From Microbacterium capsulatum (GTDB lineage Bacteria > Actinomycetota > Actinomycetes > Actinomycetales > Microbacteriaceae): 64,000 bases of DNA. The position numbers were made by a program, and so were the translations under genes. Location of the stretch: positions 124,001 through 188,000 of the forward strand of contig NZ_JAVFCB010000006.1 of NCBI RefSeq assembly GCF_030865425.1. Direction: 5' to 3'. Under the pieces are notes generated by a model. That model was given only the letters and a program-made list of their open reading frames with translations. It had not been told where the DNA came from and ran no database searches. Below, piece by piece: positions 1-8,733 of this stretch; the first letter of the stretch is position 1; each line of letters opens with the position of its first letter.

Positions 1-749
1 GCACGCCCGAGCTCATCGCGCGCGGCGACCGGTCGTACTTCAAGGTCAGCCTCATGCTCGCCGGCACCGGACTGCTCATCCAGGACGACAGGGAGGCCGT
101 GCTCACCCCCGGCGACCTCGCGGTCTACGACACCGACCGGCCGTACTCGCTCGTCTTCGACGAGGACTTCCGCACCATGGTCGTGATGTTCCCGAAGCAT
201 CTGCTGAGCCTGCCTCCCGACATGATCGGCCAGCTCACCGCCGTGCGGATCTCGGGCCAGGAGGGCCTCGGCGGCATGGTCGTGCCCTATCTGCGCCAGC
301 TCGCCGCGAACCTCGATCAGCTGGCGGGCTCCACCGGCGCGCGTCTGGCGCACAGCGCGCTCGACCTCGTGTCCACGGTGTTCACCCGCGAACTGGGCCT
401 GGACGAGGCCGCTGCCGACCCGCATCGCGCGCTCCTGCAGCGCATCCGCGGGCACATCGACCGCAATCTCGCCTCCGCGGACCTCGGCCCGTCCTCGATC
501 GCCGCCGCGCACTTCATCTCCACGCGGCACCTGCACGGCCTGTTCCAGGGTCAGGGCACCACGGTGTCGACCTGGATCCGCACCCGCCGCCTCGAGCAGT
601 GCCGTCGCGACCTCCTCGACCCGGTCCTCGCCGACCGTCCCGTCGCCGCGATCGCCGCCCGCTGGGGATTCGTCGACGCCGCGCATTTCAGCCGCGCGTT
701 CAAGACCGCGTACGGCGTCTCGCCGAGCGAGTACCGCTCCACGCGCTGA
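1..749 (+). CDS. AraC-family transcriptional regulator, 5' end cut by window edge
   Basis: The reading frame is already open at base 3, so the true start lies upstream of the window. About 249 residues are visible. The N-terminal part resembles the AraC-binding-like cupin domain (LLIQDDREAVLTPGDLAVYD, then DRPY and MVVMFPK). The C-terminal third carries two helix-turn-helix units, from SSIAAAHFISTRHLHGLF to VAAIAARWGFVDAAHFSRAF, and ends with the AraC signature GVSPSEYR. It is probably a ligand-responsive activator of the catabolic and transport genes that follow on the same strand after 189 bases; that link is inferred from position only. Confidence 0.88.
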   Translation, partial: TPELIARGDRSYFKVSLMLAGTGLLIQDDREAVLTPGDLAVYDTDRPYSLVFDEDFRTMVVMFPKHLLSLPPDMIGQLTAVRISGQEGLGGMVVPYLRQLAANLDQLAGSTGARLAHSALDLVSTVFTRELGLDEAAADPHRALLQRIRGHIDRNLASADLGPSSIAAAHFISTRHLHGLFQGQGTTVSTWIRTRRLEQCRRDLLDPVLADRPVAAIAARWGFVDAAHFSRAFKTAYGVSPSEYRSTR

Positions 750-938
750 TCCGCGCCCTCCGCCGCCCGCGTCGGACGGCGCGGCGCGCCCGGACGACCC
801 TCCCTTGCCCCTCCGGGCACGCCGGTTGACTGTCGGCGCGCGATCCGCCCCGCGCCGTTGAGCATCGGATCGCCCCCGGCGAGCATGGGCACACGCCTCG
901 CATTCCCGCGAGGAGACTGGGTCGAAGGAGTCCCGAAC

Positions 939-1739
939 GTGTCCGATGAACTGATCGCACCCGCCGTGGATCCGGCGCTCGACGAGTGGCGGACGTATGA
1001 CGAGTTCGCCGCGGGGATCGACGCCTACCGCCTGCCGTCGACGAGCCTCGACGGCACCGACCTGATCCTCACCCTCGAGGACGGCGCGACCCTGTCCCTG
1101 CGCTTCGGTGCCGGCACCGTCGCCTGGGAGGGTTTCGGATCCTCCGGCACCGACCCGTACGACGCCGTCGCCGTGCGCGAGGACGTCGTTTTCGTCAACC
1201 TTCCGCTCGAGACCCGCGAGCGCGAGGCCGTCACGATCGTGTACTCGACGCGCACGCACCGCGCGACCGTGATCCGCTCCCGCATCGCGGCGGAGCCCGT
1301 CGAGGGCACCCCGCAGGTCGGGCAGGAGTTCTGGGCCGCGACCACGGACGGCGGCGCGGCGACCGGCGAGGTGCCCGGGCCCAGCCGCGACCTCATCGGC
1401 AAGCGCAACGTGTACCGGTACAGCCCGCACCACCTGTACGAGCACGTCTACGTCTCCAGCCGGCGCTACGCCTGGCAGTGCCTGGAGGGCGTGCAGCGCG
1501 GCCACGGCGACATGGACCTCTCGACCGTGTGGAAGTTCGCGGACGGCCTGTACCTGTTCTGCTTCCGCGAGTTCCGGATCGCCGTCGCGAGCGTCTGGCT
1601 GCACGATCTCGGCTACCAGCTCCGCACGACGGGGATCTTCCTCGGCCTGAACGGCGCGGGCGCCTCCGAGCACTCCCGCGCCGGCGGCCACATCTATCCG
1701 CTGGGCTCGGTGTCGTACCCCGACGCCCAGCCGGTCTGA
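939..1739 (+). CDS. MoaF-family protein, paralog 1
   Basis: A 266-residue protein of the MoaF family, with an N-terminal calycin-like beta-rich half (about residues 30-140) and a C-terminal half carrying LYEHVYVSSRRYAWQCLEG. The GTG start at 939 is chosen because GAAGGAG (924-930) lies 8 bases upstream; a longer frame from 858 has no ribosome site. The name MoaF is often expanded as molybdenum cofactor biosynthesis, but as far as I recall it comes from the Klebsiella monoamine regulon, and no cofactor role is evident here. A second paralog lies at 12736-13584 with the same C-terminal motif. It starts a rightward gene set with a SnoaL-like protein and a Liv-type importer. The biochemical role is unknown. 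Confidence 0.8.
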   Translation: MSDELIAPAVDPALDEWRTYDEFAAGIDAYRLPSTSLDGTDLILTLEDGATLSLRFGAGTVAWEGFGSSGTDPYDAVAVREDVVFVNLPLETREREAVTIVYSTRTHRATVIRSRIAAEPVEGTPQVGQEFWAATTDGGAATGEVPGPSRDLIGKRNVYRYSPHHLYEHVYVSSRRYAWQCLEGVQRGHGDMDLSTVWKFADGLYLFCFREFRIAVASVWLHDLGYQLRTTGIFLGLNGAGASEHSRAGGHIYPLGSVSYPDAQPV

Positions 1740-1786
1740 CCGCGGTCGCCGTGGACCCGTCCACCCCGATCCCGCAGAGGAGCACG

Positions 1787-2176
1787 ATGACCAACGCCGA
1801 CATCATCCGCGCGCACTACGCGGCCAGCGACCGCGGCGACCTCGACGGGATGCTCGCCCCGCTCGGCGCCGGCGTGCGCTGGACCGAGGCGGCCGGGTTC
1901 CCCTACGGGGGCACATACGTCGGCCCCGAGGCCGTCGCCGAGAACGTGTTCGCGCGGATCCAGGAGGACTGGGACGACTACACGCTCGCCGTGGACGAGG
2001 TCGTGGACGGCGGCGACACCGTCGTCGGGATCGGCACCTACTCCGGCACGCACAAGAGGACAGGACGGTTCTTCGCCGCCCGGGTCGCCCACGTGTGGCG
2101 GCTGGAGGACGGCGAGGTCGTCGCCTTCGAGCAGTTCACCGACACCGAGATGATCGGTCGCGCGATCCGCGACTGA
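1787..2176 (+). CDS. SnoaL/NTF2-like protein
   Basis: A 129-residue single-domain protein of the SnoaL-like (NTF2/ketosteroid-isomerase) fold. It shows the typical start IIRAHYAASDRGDLDGML, a central RWTEAAGFPYGGTYVG segment and the C-terminal VAHVWRLEDGEVVAFEQF. The ATG at 1787 follows GAGGAG-like bases (1776-1782); an upstream extension in the same frame overlaps MoaF and is rejected. It sits 47 bases after the MoaF gene and 82 bases before the importer genes, so co-transcription is likely. Proteins of this fold are isomerases, cyclases, hydrolases or ligand binders; the reaction cannot be assigned. Confidence 0.8.
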   Translation: MTNADIIRAHYAASDRGDLDGMLAPLGAGVRWTEAAGFPYGGTYVGPEAVAENVFARIQEDWDDYTLAVDEVVDGGDTVVGIGTYSGTHKRTGRFFAARVAHVWRLEDGEVVAFEQFTDTEMIGRAIRD

Positions 2177-2258
2177 GCTCCCCGCCGGCGCAGGCACCGC
2201 TGCCCGGCAGCTGCACCCCCTGCGGGCTCCCGCCCGTCACCCGAGAGACAGGAATCAC

Positions 2259-3431
2259 ATGAACAAGCGCATCACCGCCGCAGCAGCGCTGCTGACCGCG
2301 GGCGTGCTGGCCCTGGCCGGCTGCTCCGGATCGGGCGGATCCGGCGGATCGGGCTCCTCGGACCCGATCGTCGTCGGATCCGTCAACACGATCAGCGGCC
2401 CGGCGACCTTCCCCGAGGCGTCGCAGGCCGCGAAGGCCGTGTTCGACCAGTTCAACGCCGACGGCGGCCTGAACGGCCGGAAGATCGACTACAAGGCGCT
2501 CGACGACAAGGGCGACCCCGCCACCGCCACGGCGAACGCCCGCGAGCTCGTCGGCAGCGACAACGCCGTGGCGATGGTCGGCTCGGCCAGCCTCATCGAG
2601 TGCGACCTGAACAAGAAGTACTACGAGCAGGAGGGGATCCTCTCCATCCCCGGCATCGGCGTGGACACCGGATGCTTCGACAGCAAGAGCATCTCCCCCG
2701 CCAACGTCGGCCCGTACAACGACATGACGCTCACGCTCACGTACGGCTCCGAGGTGCTGCACATGCAGGACATCTGCGTGCTGCTGGAGATCGCCGGATC
2801 CACCCGCCCGACCTACCAGGCCGCGATCGACAAGTGGACCAAGGCCACCGGCAAGAAGCCGAAGTACGTCGACGACACGGTGCCCTACGGCGCCAGCGAC
2901 TACACGCCGTACATCGTGAAGGCCCGCGCGGCCGGCTGCAAGGCGCTCGCCGTGAACCCGATCGAGCCGGACGCGATCGGCCAGATCAAGGCCGCCAACG
3001 CGCAGGGCTGGAACGACGTCTCCTGGCTGCTGCTGACCAGCGTCTACAGCGAGAACTTCGCGCAGGCCGTCGACAACGCCGGCGCCGGCGTCTACGTGCC
3101 CGCCGAGTTCTACCCGTTCACCGACGACAACGCCGTCAACAAGGGCTGGCGCGACCTGATGACGAAGAACAAGATCCCGCTGACCTCGTTCAGCCAGGGC
3201 GGCTACCTCGCCGCCACGCACTTCATCCAGGTGCTGAAGTCGATCAAGGGCGACATCACCCGGGACAGCGTCAGCGCGGCGCTGAAGAGCATGAAGCCGA
3301 TCGACGACAAGATGATCGGCACGCCGTACACCTTCGGCGTGAACAACAACGCCGGCTGGCCGATCGTGCTCAAGAGCGGCACCCACAAGTGGGAGAAGGT
3401 CGCGGACGACTGGTTCCGCCTCGCCAAGTGA
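2259..3431 (+). CDS. ABC importer substrate-binding lipoprotein, branched-chain amino acid type
   Basis: A 390-residue periplasmic-binding-type protein of the Leu/Ile/Val family (Peripla_BP_6). The first 21 residues form a lipoprotein signal ending LALAGC, followed by a Gly/Ser-rich tether (about residues 22-37), so it is probably anchored outside the membrane. The mature part begins DPIVVGSVNTISGPATFPEA and has the family's two-lobed repeat. The ATG lies after ACAGGAAT. It is the first gene of a four-gene importer (binding protein, permease, fused permease-ATPase, ATPase). Family members carry many small organic acids, amides and aromatic acids besides amino acids, so the name does not fix the substrate. 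Confidence 0.92.
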   Translation: MNKRITAAAALLTAGVLALAGCSGSGGSGGSGSSDPIVVGSVNTISGPATFPEASQAAKAVFDQFNADGGLNGRKIDYKALDDKGDPATATANARELVGSDNAVAMVGSASLIECDLNKKYYEQEGILSIPGIGVDTGCFDSKSISPANVGPYNDMTLTLTYGSEVLHMQDICVLLEIAGSTRPTYQAAIDKWTKATGKKPKYVDDTVPYGASDYTPYIVKARAAGCKALAVNPIEPDAIGQIKAANAQGWNDVSWLLLTSVYSENFAQAVDNAGAGVYVPAEFYPFTDDNAVNKGWRDLMTKNKIPLTSFSQGGYLAATHFIQVLKSIKGDITRDSVSAALKSMKPIDDKMIGTPYTFGVNNNAGWPIVLKSGTHKWEKVADDWFRLAK

Positions 3432-3439
3432 TCCCCTTG

Positions 3440-3559
3440 GGTCGTTGAGCGAGGACGCGCGAAGCGCGACCGAGACGAAACGCGGTTTCTGAGATCACCG
3501 CGTTTCGTCTCGGTCGCCCGCGGCCGGTCCCTGAGCCTGTCGAAGGGCGCTCAACGACC
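3440..3559. repeat. Nested inverted repeat (REP-like) between binding-protein and permease genes
   Basis: Two nested inverted repeats fill most of the 153-base gap. The outer arms are GGTCGTTGAGC at 3440-3450 and its exact complement at 3549-3559. The inner arms are 20 bases each (3466-3485 and 3498-3517) and perfectly complementary around a 12-base loop. The right part also carries GGTCCCTGAGCCTGTCGAAG. A related, shorter element lies at 29013-29059. It could form a very stable RNA hairpin that stabilises the upstream binding-protein message or attenuates the permease genes. Confidence 0.9.
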
Positions 3560-3584
3560 GATACGACAACGAAAGGACGACGCC

Positions 3585-4445
3585 ATGTTGCAGGGCGCCA
3601 TCGCCGGCCTCGCCGCCGGCGGCCTCTACGCGGTGCTGGGCGTGTGCCTCACCCTGATGTCGCGGCTCGTGCGGGTGGTGAACTTCGCACAGGCCGCCAC
3701 CGGCATGTTCGGCGCGTTCGCCGCGGTGTGGCTGGTGCGCCAGGCCGGACTCCCGGTCTGGATCGGATCCACCCTCGGCGTGCTGCTCGCCGGGATCCTC
3801 GCGGTCGCGATCGGCTGGATCGCCGCGACCTGGCTGTCCGAGGCCTCCACCACGACCCGCTCGGCGATGACCGTCGGGCCTCTCCTGCTGCTCATCTCGC
3901 TGTCGTTCATCCTGTTCGGCAACAAGCCGCAGCCGTTCGCCCCGCTGATCGCCGGCCCGGCCTTCTCCGTCGGCGGCGTCGTGGTCAGCCAGGTCACCGT
4001 CGCCACGGTGCTCATGGCGGTCGTGACCGCGGTGCTGGTGAAGCTGGTGCTCAGCCGCACCCGGGTCGGCATCCAGCTGCGCGCGCTGTCCGAGCGCCCC
4101 ACCACCGCCGAGCTGCTCGGGATCCGTTCCCGCCCGCTCTCGATCGCGGTGTGGTTCGTGACCGGCGTGATCAGCGCGATCGCGATCATCATCATCGCCC
4201 CGTCGCAGTCCAACGACGCGACGAGCCTGGCGATGCTGATCATCCCCGCGGCCGCCGCCGCGCTCCTCGGCGGGTTCAAGCGTCTCGATCTCACCGTGGT
4301 CGGCGGGCTCGTGCTGGGCGTGCTCGGCGGTCTCGTCGCGCAGATCAATCAGGTCGCCCTCGTGCGCAACTTCCTGCCGTTCCTGTTCATCGTGATCCTG
4401 CTGCTCTGGACGCAGCGGAAGGAGGTGTGGGATGCCGCACGCTGA
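3585..4445 (+). CDS. livH: Branched-chain amino acid-type ABC permease LivH
   Basis: A 286-residue integral membrane permease of the LivH family, nearly the family's usual length, with about eight hydrophobic segments. It starts MLQGAIAGLAAGGLYAVLGV, the common LivH opening, and contains the coupling segment RTRVGIQLRALSERPTTAEL (about residues 158-177), which contacts the ATPase. The ATG follows AAAGGA. Its last 14 bases overlap the start of the next gene, so the two subunits are translationally coupled. It forms the channel with the permease half of the fusion protein encoded next. Confidence 0.93.
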   Translation: MLQGAIAGLAAGGLYAVLGVCLTLMSRLVRVVNFAQAATGMFGAFAAVWLVRQAGLPVWIGSTLGVLLAGILAVAIGWIAATWLSEASTTTRSAMTVGPLLLLISLSFILFGNKPQPFAPLIAGPAFSVGGVVVSQVTVATVLMAVVTAVLVKLVLSRTRVGIQLRALSERPTTAELLGIRSRPLSIAVWFVTGVISAIAIIIIAPSQSNDATSLAMLIIPAAAAALLGGFKRLDLTVVGGLVLGVLGGLVAQINQVALVRNFLPFLFIVILLLWTQRKEVWDAAR

Positions 4446-6237
4446 CCGCCCGCTCGCCCCGAGCCGGGGCCTCGCCGAGAACCCGCTGTTCCGCAGCGCC
4501 TGGCCGTTCGCGGTCGGGATCGCCGCCGTGCTCGTCGGTCTCGTGCTGTCGAATACGCTCTCGGGCTACTTCGTCTTCCTCGCGATCAGCGCCGTCACCG
4601 CCGCGATCTCGATCCTGGGCCTCGGCATCGTGACCGGATCGGCCGGCATGATCGCGCTGTGCCAGCTCACGTTCGCAGCCGTCGGCGCCTGGATCGTCGC
4701 CCTGCTCAACCTCTGGCACGCTCCGGGCGGGTTCCTCGTCTGGCTCCTCGCCGGCGGGATCGCCGCGGGACTGGTCGGGGTGCTCGTGGGCCTGCCCGCG
4801 CTGCGCCTGCGCGGGGTCAACCTCGCCGTCGTCACCCTCGGGTTCGCGGCGGCGGCCGACGTCACCCTGGTGCAGATCCAGTTCCCAGGCTCCGCGAACA
4901 GCATCCCGGTCGACCGGCCCGCCGGCTTCACCAGCGACAAGCAGTTCTTCTTCCTCTCGGTGATCGTGCTCGTGGTCTGCTGCCTCGTCGTGTTCTTCCT
5001 GCAGCGCGGCCGGTGGGGCGCGAGCTGGAAGGCGGTCGCCTTCTCGGAGCGCGGCACCGCCGCGGCAGGGCAGAGCGTGGAGATCGCGAAGCTCACCGCG
5101 TTCGCCGTGTCCGCCGCGCTGGGCGGGATCTCCGGCGGTCTGCTCGCCGGTCAGGTGCAGCTCCCCTTCGCCTCGAGCTTCTCGCCGCTGCAGTCGCTGG
5201 CGCTGTACGTGCTGGCGATCATGTCCGGGGCGCACCTCATCGACATGGCGGTGCTCGGCGGCATCCTCTGGGTGCTCGTGCCGGAGCTGCTCAAGCGCTG
5301 GGGCGTCCCGCAGGACTGGGCGTTCGTCGTGTTCGGCGTGCTCGGCGTGCAGGCCCTGACCAGCGGCACGAGCCTGGGCCAGGGGGTGCGCAACCTCATC
5401 TGGAAGCGGCAGGACCGCCGTACCGCGAACGCGCATCTCACGGCGCTGCCCCCCGGCGCATCCGAGGACGCCGAGGAGGTCCGCACGACGACCACCGCCA
5501 CGCTCGACGAGGCCGCCCTCTCCGGCGAGCCGGTCCTGACCGTCGAGCATCTGACGGTGCAGTTCGGCGCGCTGAAGGCCCTCGACGACGTGTCGTTCCA
5601 GGTGCCGGCGGCGTCGATCATGGGGCTCATCGGCCCGAACGGCGCCGGGAAGTCGACGTTCGTCGACGCGATCAGCGGCTTCCTGCCCAAGCACGGCGGG
5701 AGGGTGCTGCTGGGCGGCCGGGATCTCGCCGGACTCTCCCCGACCCGTCGCGCCCGCCGGGGCCTGCGCCGCACCTTCCAGCAGGACCGGGTTCCGCCGC
5801 TGCTCACCGTGGGCGGCTATGTGCGCTTCGTCGCACGCCGCCGGCTGTCCCGTGCCGACATCGACGAGGCGCTGGCCTTCTTCGGCTGCCCGCCCGCCCG
5901 AGCCCGCCTGTCCAGCGTCGACGTGGGCACGCGGCGGCTCGTCGAGGTCGCCGCGAACGTGCTCGCCCAGCCCCGGCTGCTCATCCTCGACGAGCCCGCC
6001 GCCGGCCTCTCGCACGAGGAGCACCTCGCCCTCGCCGCGCGCCTGCGCGAGCTGCCCGCCCGGTACGGGGTGGCGCTCGTCATCATCGAGCACGACCTCG
6101 ATCTCGTCCGCTCGGTGTGCCCGATGCTCACCGTGCTGAACTTCGGTCAGGTGCTCGCCACCGGGCCGCAGGACGAGGTGCTCGCGAACCCCGACGTGGT
6201 CAGGGCCTACATGGGAGAGACGGAGCTGCTGTCATGA
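4432..6237 (+). CDS. Fused LivM permease - LivG ATPase
   Basis: A 601-residue fusion. Residues about 1-320 are a LivM-type permease with repeated hydrophobic segments. After a linker of some 35 residues, an ATPase domain follows with Walker A GPNGAGKST (near residue 400), Q-loop TFQQ, Walker B LLILDEPAAGLS and H-loop IIEHD. The ABC signature, normally LSxGQ in LivG, reads SSVDVGTRRLVE and so is degenerate. Usually LivM and LivG are separate proteins, although fusions occur in actinobacteria. There is no internal stop or frameshift, so this is a genuine fusion. The last four bases (ATGA) overlap the LivF gene. Together with LivH, LivF and the lipoprotein it forms one importer. Confidence 0.92.
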   Translation: MPHADRPLAPSRGLAENPLFRSAWPFAVGIAAVLVGLVLSNTLSGYFVFLAISAVTAAISILGLGIVTGSAGMIALCQLTFAAVGAWIVALLNLWHAPGGFLVWLLAGGIAAGLVGVLVGLPALRLRGVNLAVVTLGFAAAADVTLVQIQFPGSANSIPVDRPAGFTSDKQFFFLSVIVLVVCCLVVFFLQRGRWGASWKAVAFSERGTAAAGQSVEIAKLTAFAVSAALGGISGGLLAGQVQLPFASSFSPLQSLALYVLAIMSGAHLIDMAVLGGILWVLVPELLKRWGVPQDWAFVVFGVLGVQALTSGTSLGQGVRNLIWKRQDRRTANAHLTALPPGASEDAEEVRTTTTATLDEAALSGEPVLTVEHLTVQFGALKALDDVSFQVPAASIMGLIGPNGAGKSTFVDAISGFLPKHGGRVLLGGRDLAGLSPTRRARRGLRRTFQQDRVPPLLTVGGYVRFVARRRLSRADIDEALAFFGCPPARARLSSVDVGTRRLVEVAANVLAQPRLLILDEPAAGLSHEEHLALAARLRELPARYGVALVIIEHDLDLVRSVCPMLTVLNFGQVLATGPQDEVLANPDVVRAYMGETELLS

Positions 6238-6926
6238 GCGAACTGGTGCTGGACACGGTCACGGTCAGCCGCGGCGCGGGTCCGGTGATCTCCGACGTGT
6301 CGCTGACCGTGCGCGGCGGCGAGGTGGTCGCCCTCGTCGGCCCGAACGGCGCGGGCAAGACCAGCCTGATCGAGTCGATCTCGGGTGTGACCGGGCATTC
6401 GTCCGGATCCCTGACGCTGGATGGCGAGCGCATCGACAAGCTCTCCCGGGTCACCCGGGCGCGCAGGGGCATCGTGCACATCGAACAGGGCAGGGCCGTG
6501 TTCCCTTCGCTGACCGTGCGGGAGAACCTCTCGCTGACGGCGCGCACCCCGGCCGACCTGGAGGCGGCGCTGGCGTCGTTCCCCGAGTTGGAGAAGCGCA
6601 TCGACTCCCCCACCGCACTGCTGTCGGGCGGGGAGCAGCAGATGGTCGTGCTCGCGCGCGCCTTCGCCGCGAAGCCGCGGATCCTGCTGATCGACGAGAT
6701 GTCGCTCGGCCTCGCCCCGGTGGTGTTCATGCGGCTCATGCCGATCGTGCAGTCGATCGCCGAATCGGGCGTGGGCGTGCTCCTCGTCGAGCAGTTCACG
6801 CACCTCGCGCTCGGCCTCGCCCGTGAGGCCGTGGTCGTGGCCGGAGGCCGGGTGTCGTTCCAGGGGACGGCGTCCGAACTGCAGTCGGACCCGCAGTTGC
6901 TGCATCGGGCCTATCTCGGCGGGTAG
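6234..6926 (+). CDS. livF: Branched-chain amino acid-type ABC ATPase LivF
   Basis: A 230-residue ATP-binding subunit with Walker A GPNGAGKTS, intact ABC signature LSGGEQQMV, Walker B ILLIDEMSLGLAP and H-loop VEQF, all in LivF order and at about the usual length. The ATG at 6234 overlaps the stop of the fusion gene (ATGA); the same frame is open far upstream but only as a shadow of the fusion gene. Because the partner ATPase has a degenerate signature, this intact subunit may supply most of the signature-dependent ATP site; that is inferred. It is the last gene of the importer set. Confidence 0.93.
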   Translation: MSELVLDTVTVSRGAGPVISDVSLTVRGGEVVALVGPNGAGKTSLIESISGVTGHSSGSLTLDGERIDKLSRVTRARRGIVHIEQGRAVFPSLTVRENLSLTARTPADLEAALASFPELEKRIDSPTALLSGGEQQMVVLARAFAAKPRILLIDEMSLGLAPVVFMRLMPIVQSIAESGVGVLLVEQFTHLALGLAREAVVVAGGRVSFQGTASELQSDPQLLHRAYLGG

Positions 6927-6953
6927 CGTCCGTCCGGCGGGTGGCGTCGGTCC

Positions 6954-7015
6954 GTCCGGCGCGGCGCCGGTCCGGGTTCGTCCGGGTTCGTCCGGCGCAG
7001 CGCCGGTCGGGTTCG
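6954..7015. repeat. GC-rich direct repeat upstream of DUF222/HNH gene
   Basis: Two near-identical copies of a unit starting GTCCGGCGC and ending GGTTCG (6954-6980 and 6990-7015) lie between livF and the HNH gene. Each contains a small palindrome, CCGGCGC paired with GCGCCGG. Shorter GTCCGTCCGG copies precede them (about 6927-6953). The frame is not coding on either strand. Confidence 0.7.
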
Positions 7016-7169
7016 AGGCCTCGGCGACCGAACGCTGCGGATCGCGTCACCGGGGTTCTCGGCGTTTCCGGGGGCCAGCGGCCTTTTCGTGATCCGACCG
7101 TGATCTCTCCGGCGTCGGATCCGCTCGAATCTTCGTTCGAATGTCGGTGGTCCGGAGTTGACTGGGGTC

Positions 7170-8654
7170 ATGACGAACTCGACCACCGCCGCCGCGGATC
7201 CGGGCATCGACCCGGACGGGCTGCTCGCCGTGCTCGTCGACGGCCTGGAGGCGACCGAGGCCTCGATCCGGCGTCTGCAGGCGGTGCGGGAGGCGCAGCT
7301 CGCGCTCGCGCATCGGATCGCGGACGAACGGTGCGCTCGGGATGCGGCGGCATCCTCGGCATCCTCGTCGACGGTGCCGGGGGTGGCGTCCGAGCTCGCG
7401 CACCGCGCGGTCGCGGCGGAGATCGCGGCGGTGCTGCACATGTCGGACCGGGTCGTGCAGGGCCGCATGGCCCAGGCCGCCGAGCTGGTCAGCCGCTTCC
7501 CCGCCACCCTGCAGGCGCTGGCGGAGGCGCGGATCGGGTTGCCGCACGTGCGCACGATCCAGGACGCCGGCGCGCGTCTCGCCGACGACGCCGTGCGCGC
7601 ACGGTTCGAGACCGTCGCAGTCGCCGCGTCGGTCGGGGAGACGCCGCATCGGGCCCGCCGGGCGGTCCAGCGGGCGGCGGAGCACCTCGCTCCCCGGTCG
7701 CTGACCGAGCGGCATCGAGATGCGCAGGAGTGCCGCAGGGTGTGGCGGGAGGATCTGGCGGACGGGCAGAAGATGCTCGGCCTGATCCATTCGGCTGCGG
7801 TCATCGACGGGATCTACGACCGGCTCACCCAGCAGGCGAGGGCGGTTCAGGTCTCGAACTCCCGGGCCGCCACGTCGACCCGCACCGGGGTCATGGCGCC
7901 AGGTGACGAGGAAGGGAATGCCTGGTCGGGCGATCCGACCGATGCGAGGACCCTGGATCAGCTGCGCGCCGACCTCGCCGTCGACACGCAGCTGACCGGC
8001 GCCCCCTCGGGGCACGACACGCCCGACGGCCTGCTCTCCGCGATCCGGGCACGGGTCGAGATCACGGTTCCCGCGCTCACCCTGATCCGTGCGACGACCG
8101 ACAGCGACCTCGGCGGCGACCTCGGCGGCGAGCGGCCGGGCGAGTTCGCGGGCGGGCAGCCGATCGACACCGACACGGCCCGGATCCTCGCCGCGGGCAT
8201 CCCCGGTTGGGAGCGGGTGCTCACGCACCCCCTCACCGGGGCGGTCCTCGCGGTCGATCGGTACCGGCCCAACGCCGATCTGCGAAGGCTCCTGCACGCG
8301 CGCGATTCCCGCTGCCGGTTCCCGACGTGCGGGCTTCCTCCCGCCGCCCACGACCTCGATCACACGATCGACGCCGCGTTCGGGGGCGCCACCGAGGAGG
8401 ACAATCTCGGCGGGTGCTGCCGGCGTCACCATGTCCTCAAGCACCACGGCCTCTGGACGGTGAAGCAACTCGGCGCCGGCGTCCTCGAATGGACCAGCCC
8501 CGTCGGACGCACCTTCATCGACCGACCGCCGTCACCTGTCACGTTCATCGTCTCGGAGCCGGATCCGCCGCCCCCGAGTCCGCCGCCTCATGATCAGCCG
8601 CCTCCGGATCCGCCGCCTCCTGTTCCGCCGCCTCGTGATCCGGCACCATGGTGA
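7170..8654 (+). CDS. DUF222 / HNH endonuclease (13E12 repeat-type)
   Basis: A 494-residue protein with an N-terminal DUF222 helical domain (about residues 10-340, with VVQGRMAQAAELVSRFPAT) and a C-terminal HNH nuclease core (CRFPTCGLP, then HDLDHTIDAAFGG, then CCRRHHVLKHH). The tail after residue 465 is Pro/Asp-rich, encoded by repeats of a GATCCGCCGCCTC-like unit. The ATG at 7170 is preferred; a TTG at 7158 would add four residues. The family is multi-copy in Microbacteriaceae and mycobacterial genomes and its role is unresolved. It interrupts an otherwise metabolic region and is bordered by direct repeats on both sides. Confidence 0.88.
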   Translation: MTNSTTAAADPGIDPDGLLAVLVDGLEATEASIRRLQAVREAQLALAHRIADERCARDAAASSASSSTVPGVASELAHRAVAAEIAAVLHMSDRVVQGRMAQAAELVSRFPATLQALAEARIGLPHVRTIQDAGARLADDAVRARFETVAVAASVGETPHRARRAVQRAAEHLAPRSLTERHRDAQECRRVWREDLADGQKMLGLIHSAAVIDGIYDRLTQQARAVQVSNSRAATSTRTGVMAPGDEEGNAWSGDPTDARTLDQLRADLAVDTQLTGAPSGHDTPDGLLSAIRARVEITVPALTLIRATTDSDLGGDLGGERPGEFAGGQPIDTDTARILAAGIPGWERVLTHPLTGAVLAVDRYRPNADLRRLLHARDSRCRFPTCGLPPAAHDLDHTIDAAFGGATEEDNLGGCCRRHHVLKHHGLWTVKQLGAGVLEWTSPVGRTFIDRPPSPVTFIVSEPDPPPPSPPPHDQPPPDPPPPVPPPRDPAPW

Positions 8655-8733
8655 TCCGATCACGGCGGCACCGCAGATCCGGAGCACGCCGGCCGATCAG
8701 CCCCGCCGCTGCAGGCCCGGGCGTCGGGGGACG

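Noticed and set aside
2136-3386. Minus-strand frame of 416 codons opposite the binding-protein gene
   Set aside because: Composition typical of antisense high-GC DNA; the plus-strand frame has a lipoprotein signal and family motifs.
7170-8654. HNH protein as a transposase or phage terminase partner
   Set aside because: The DUF222 domain identifies the 13E12-type family; no terminal inverted repeats or phage genes are present.
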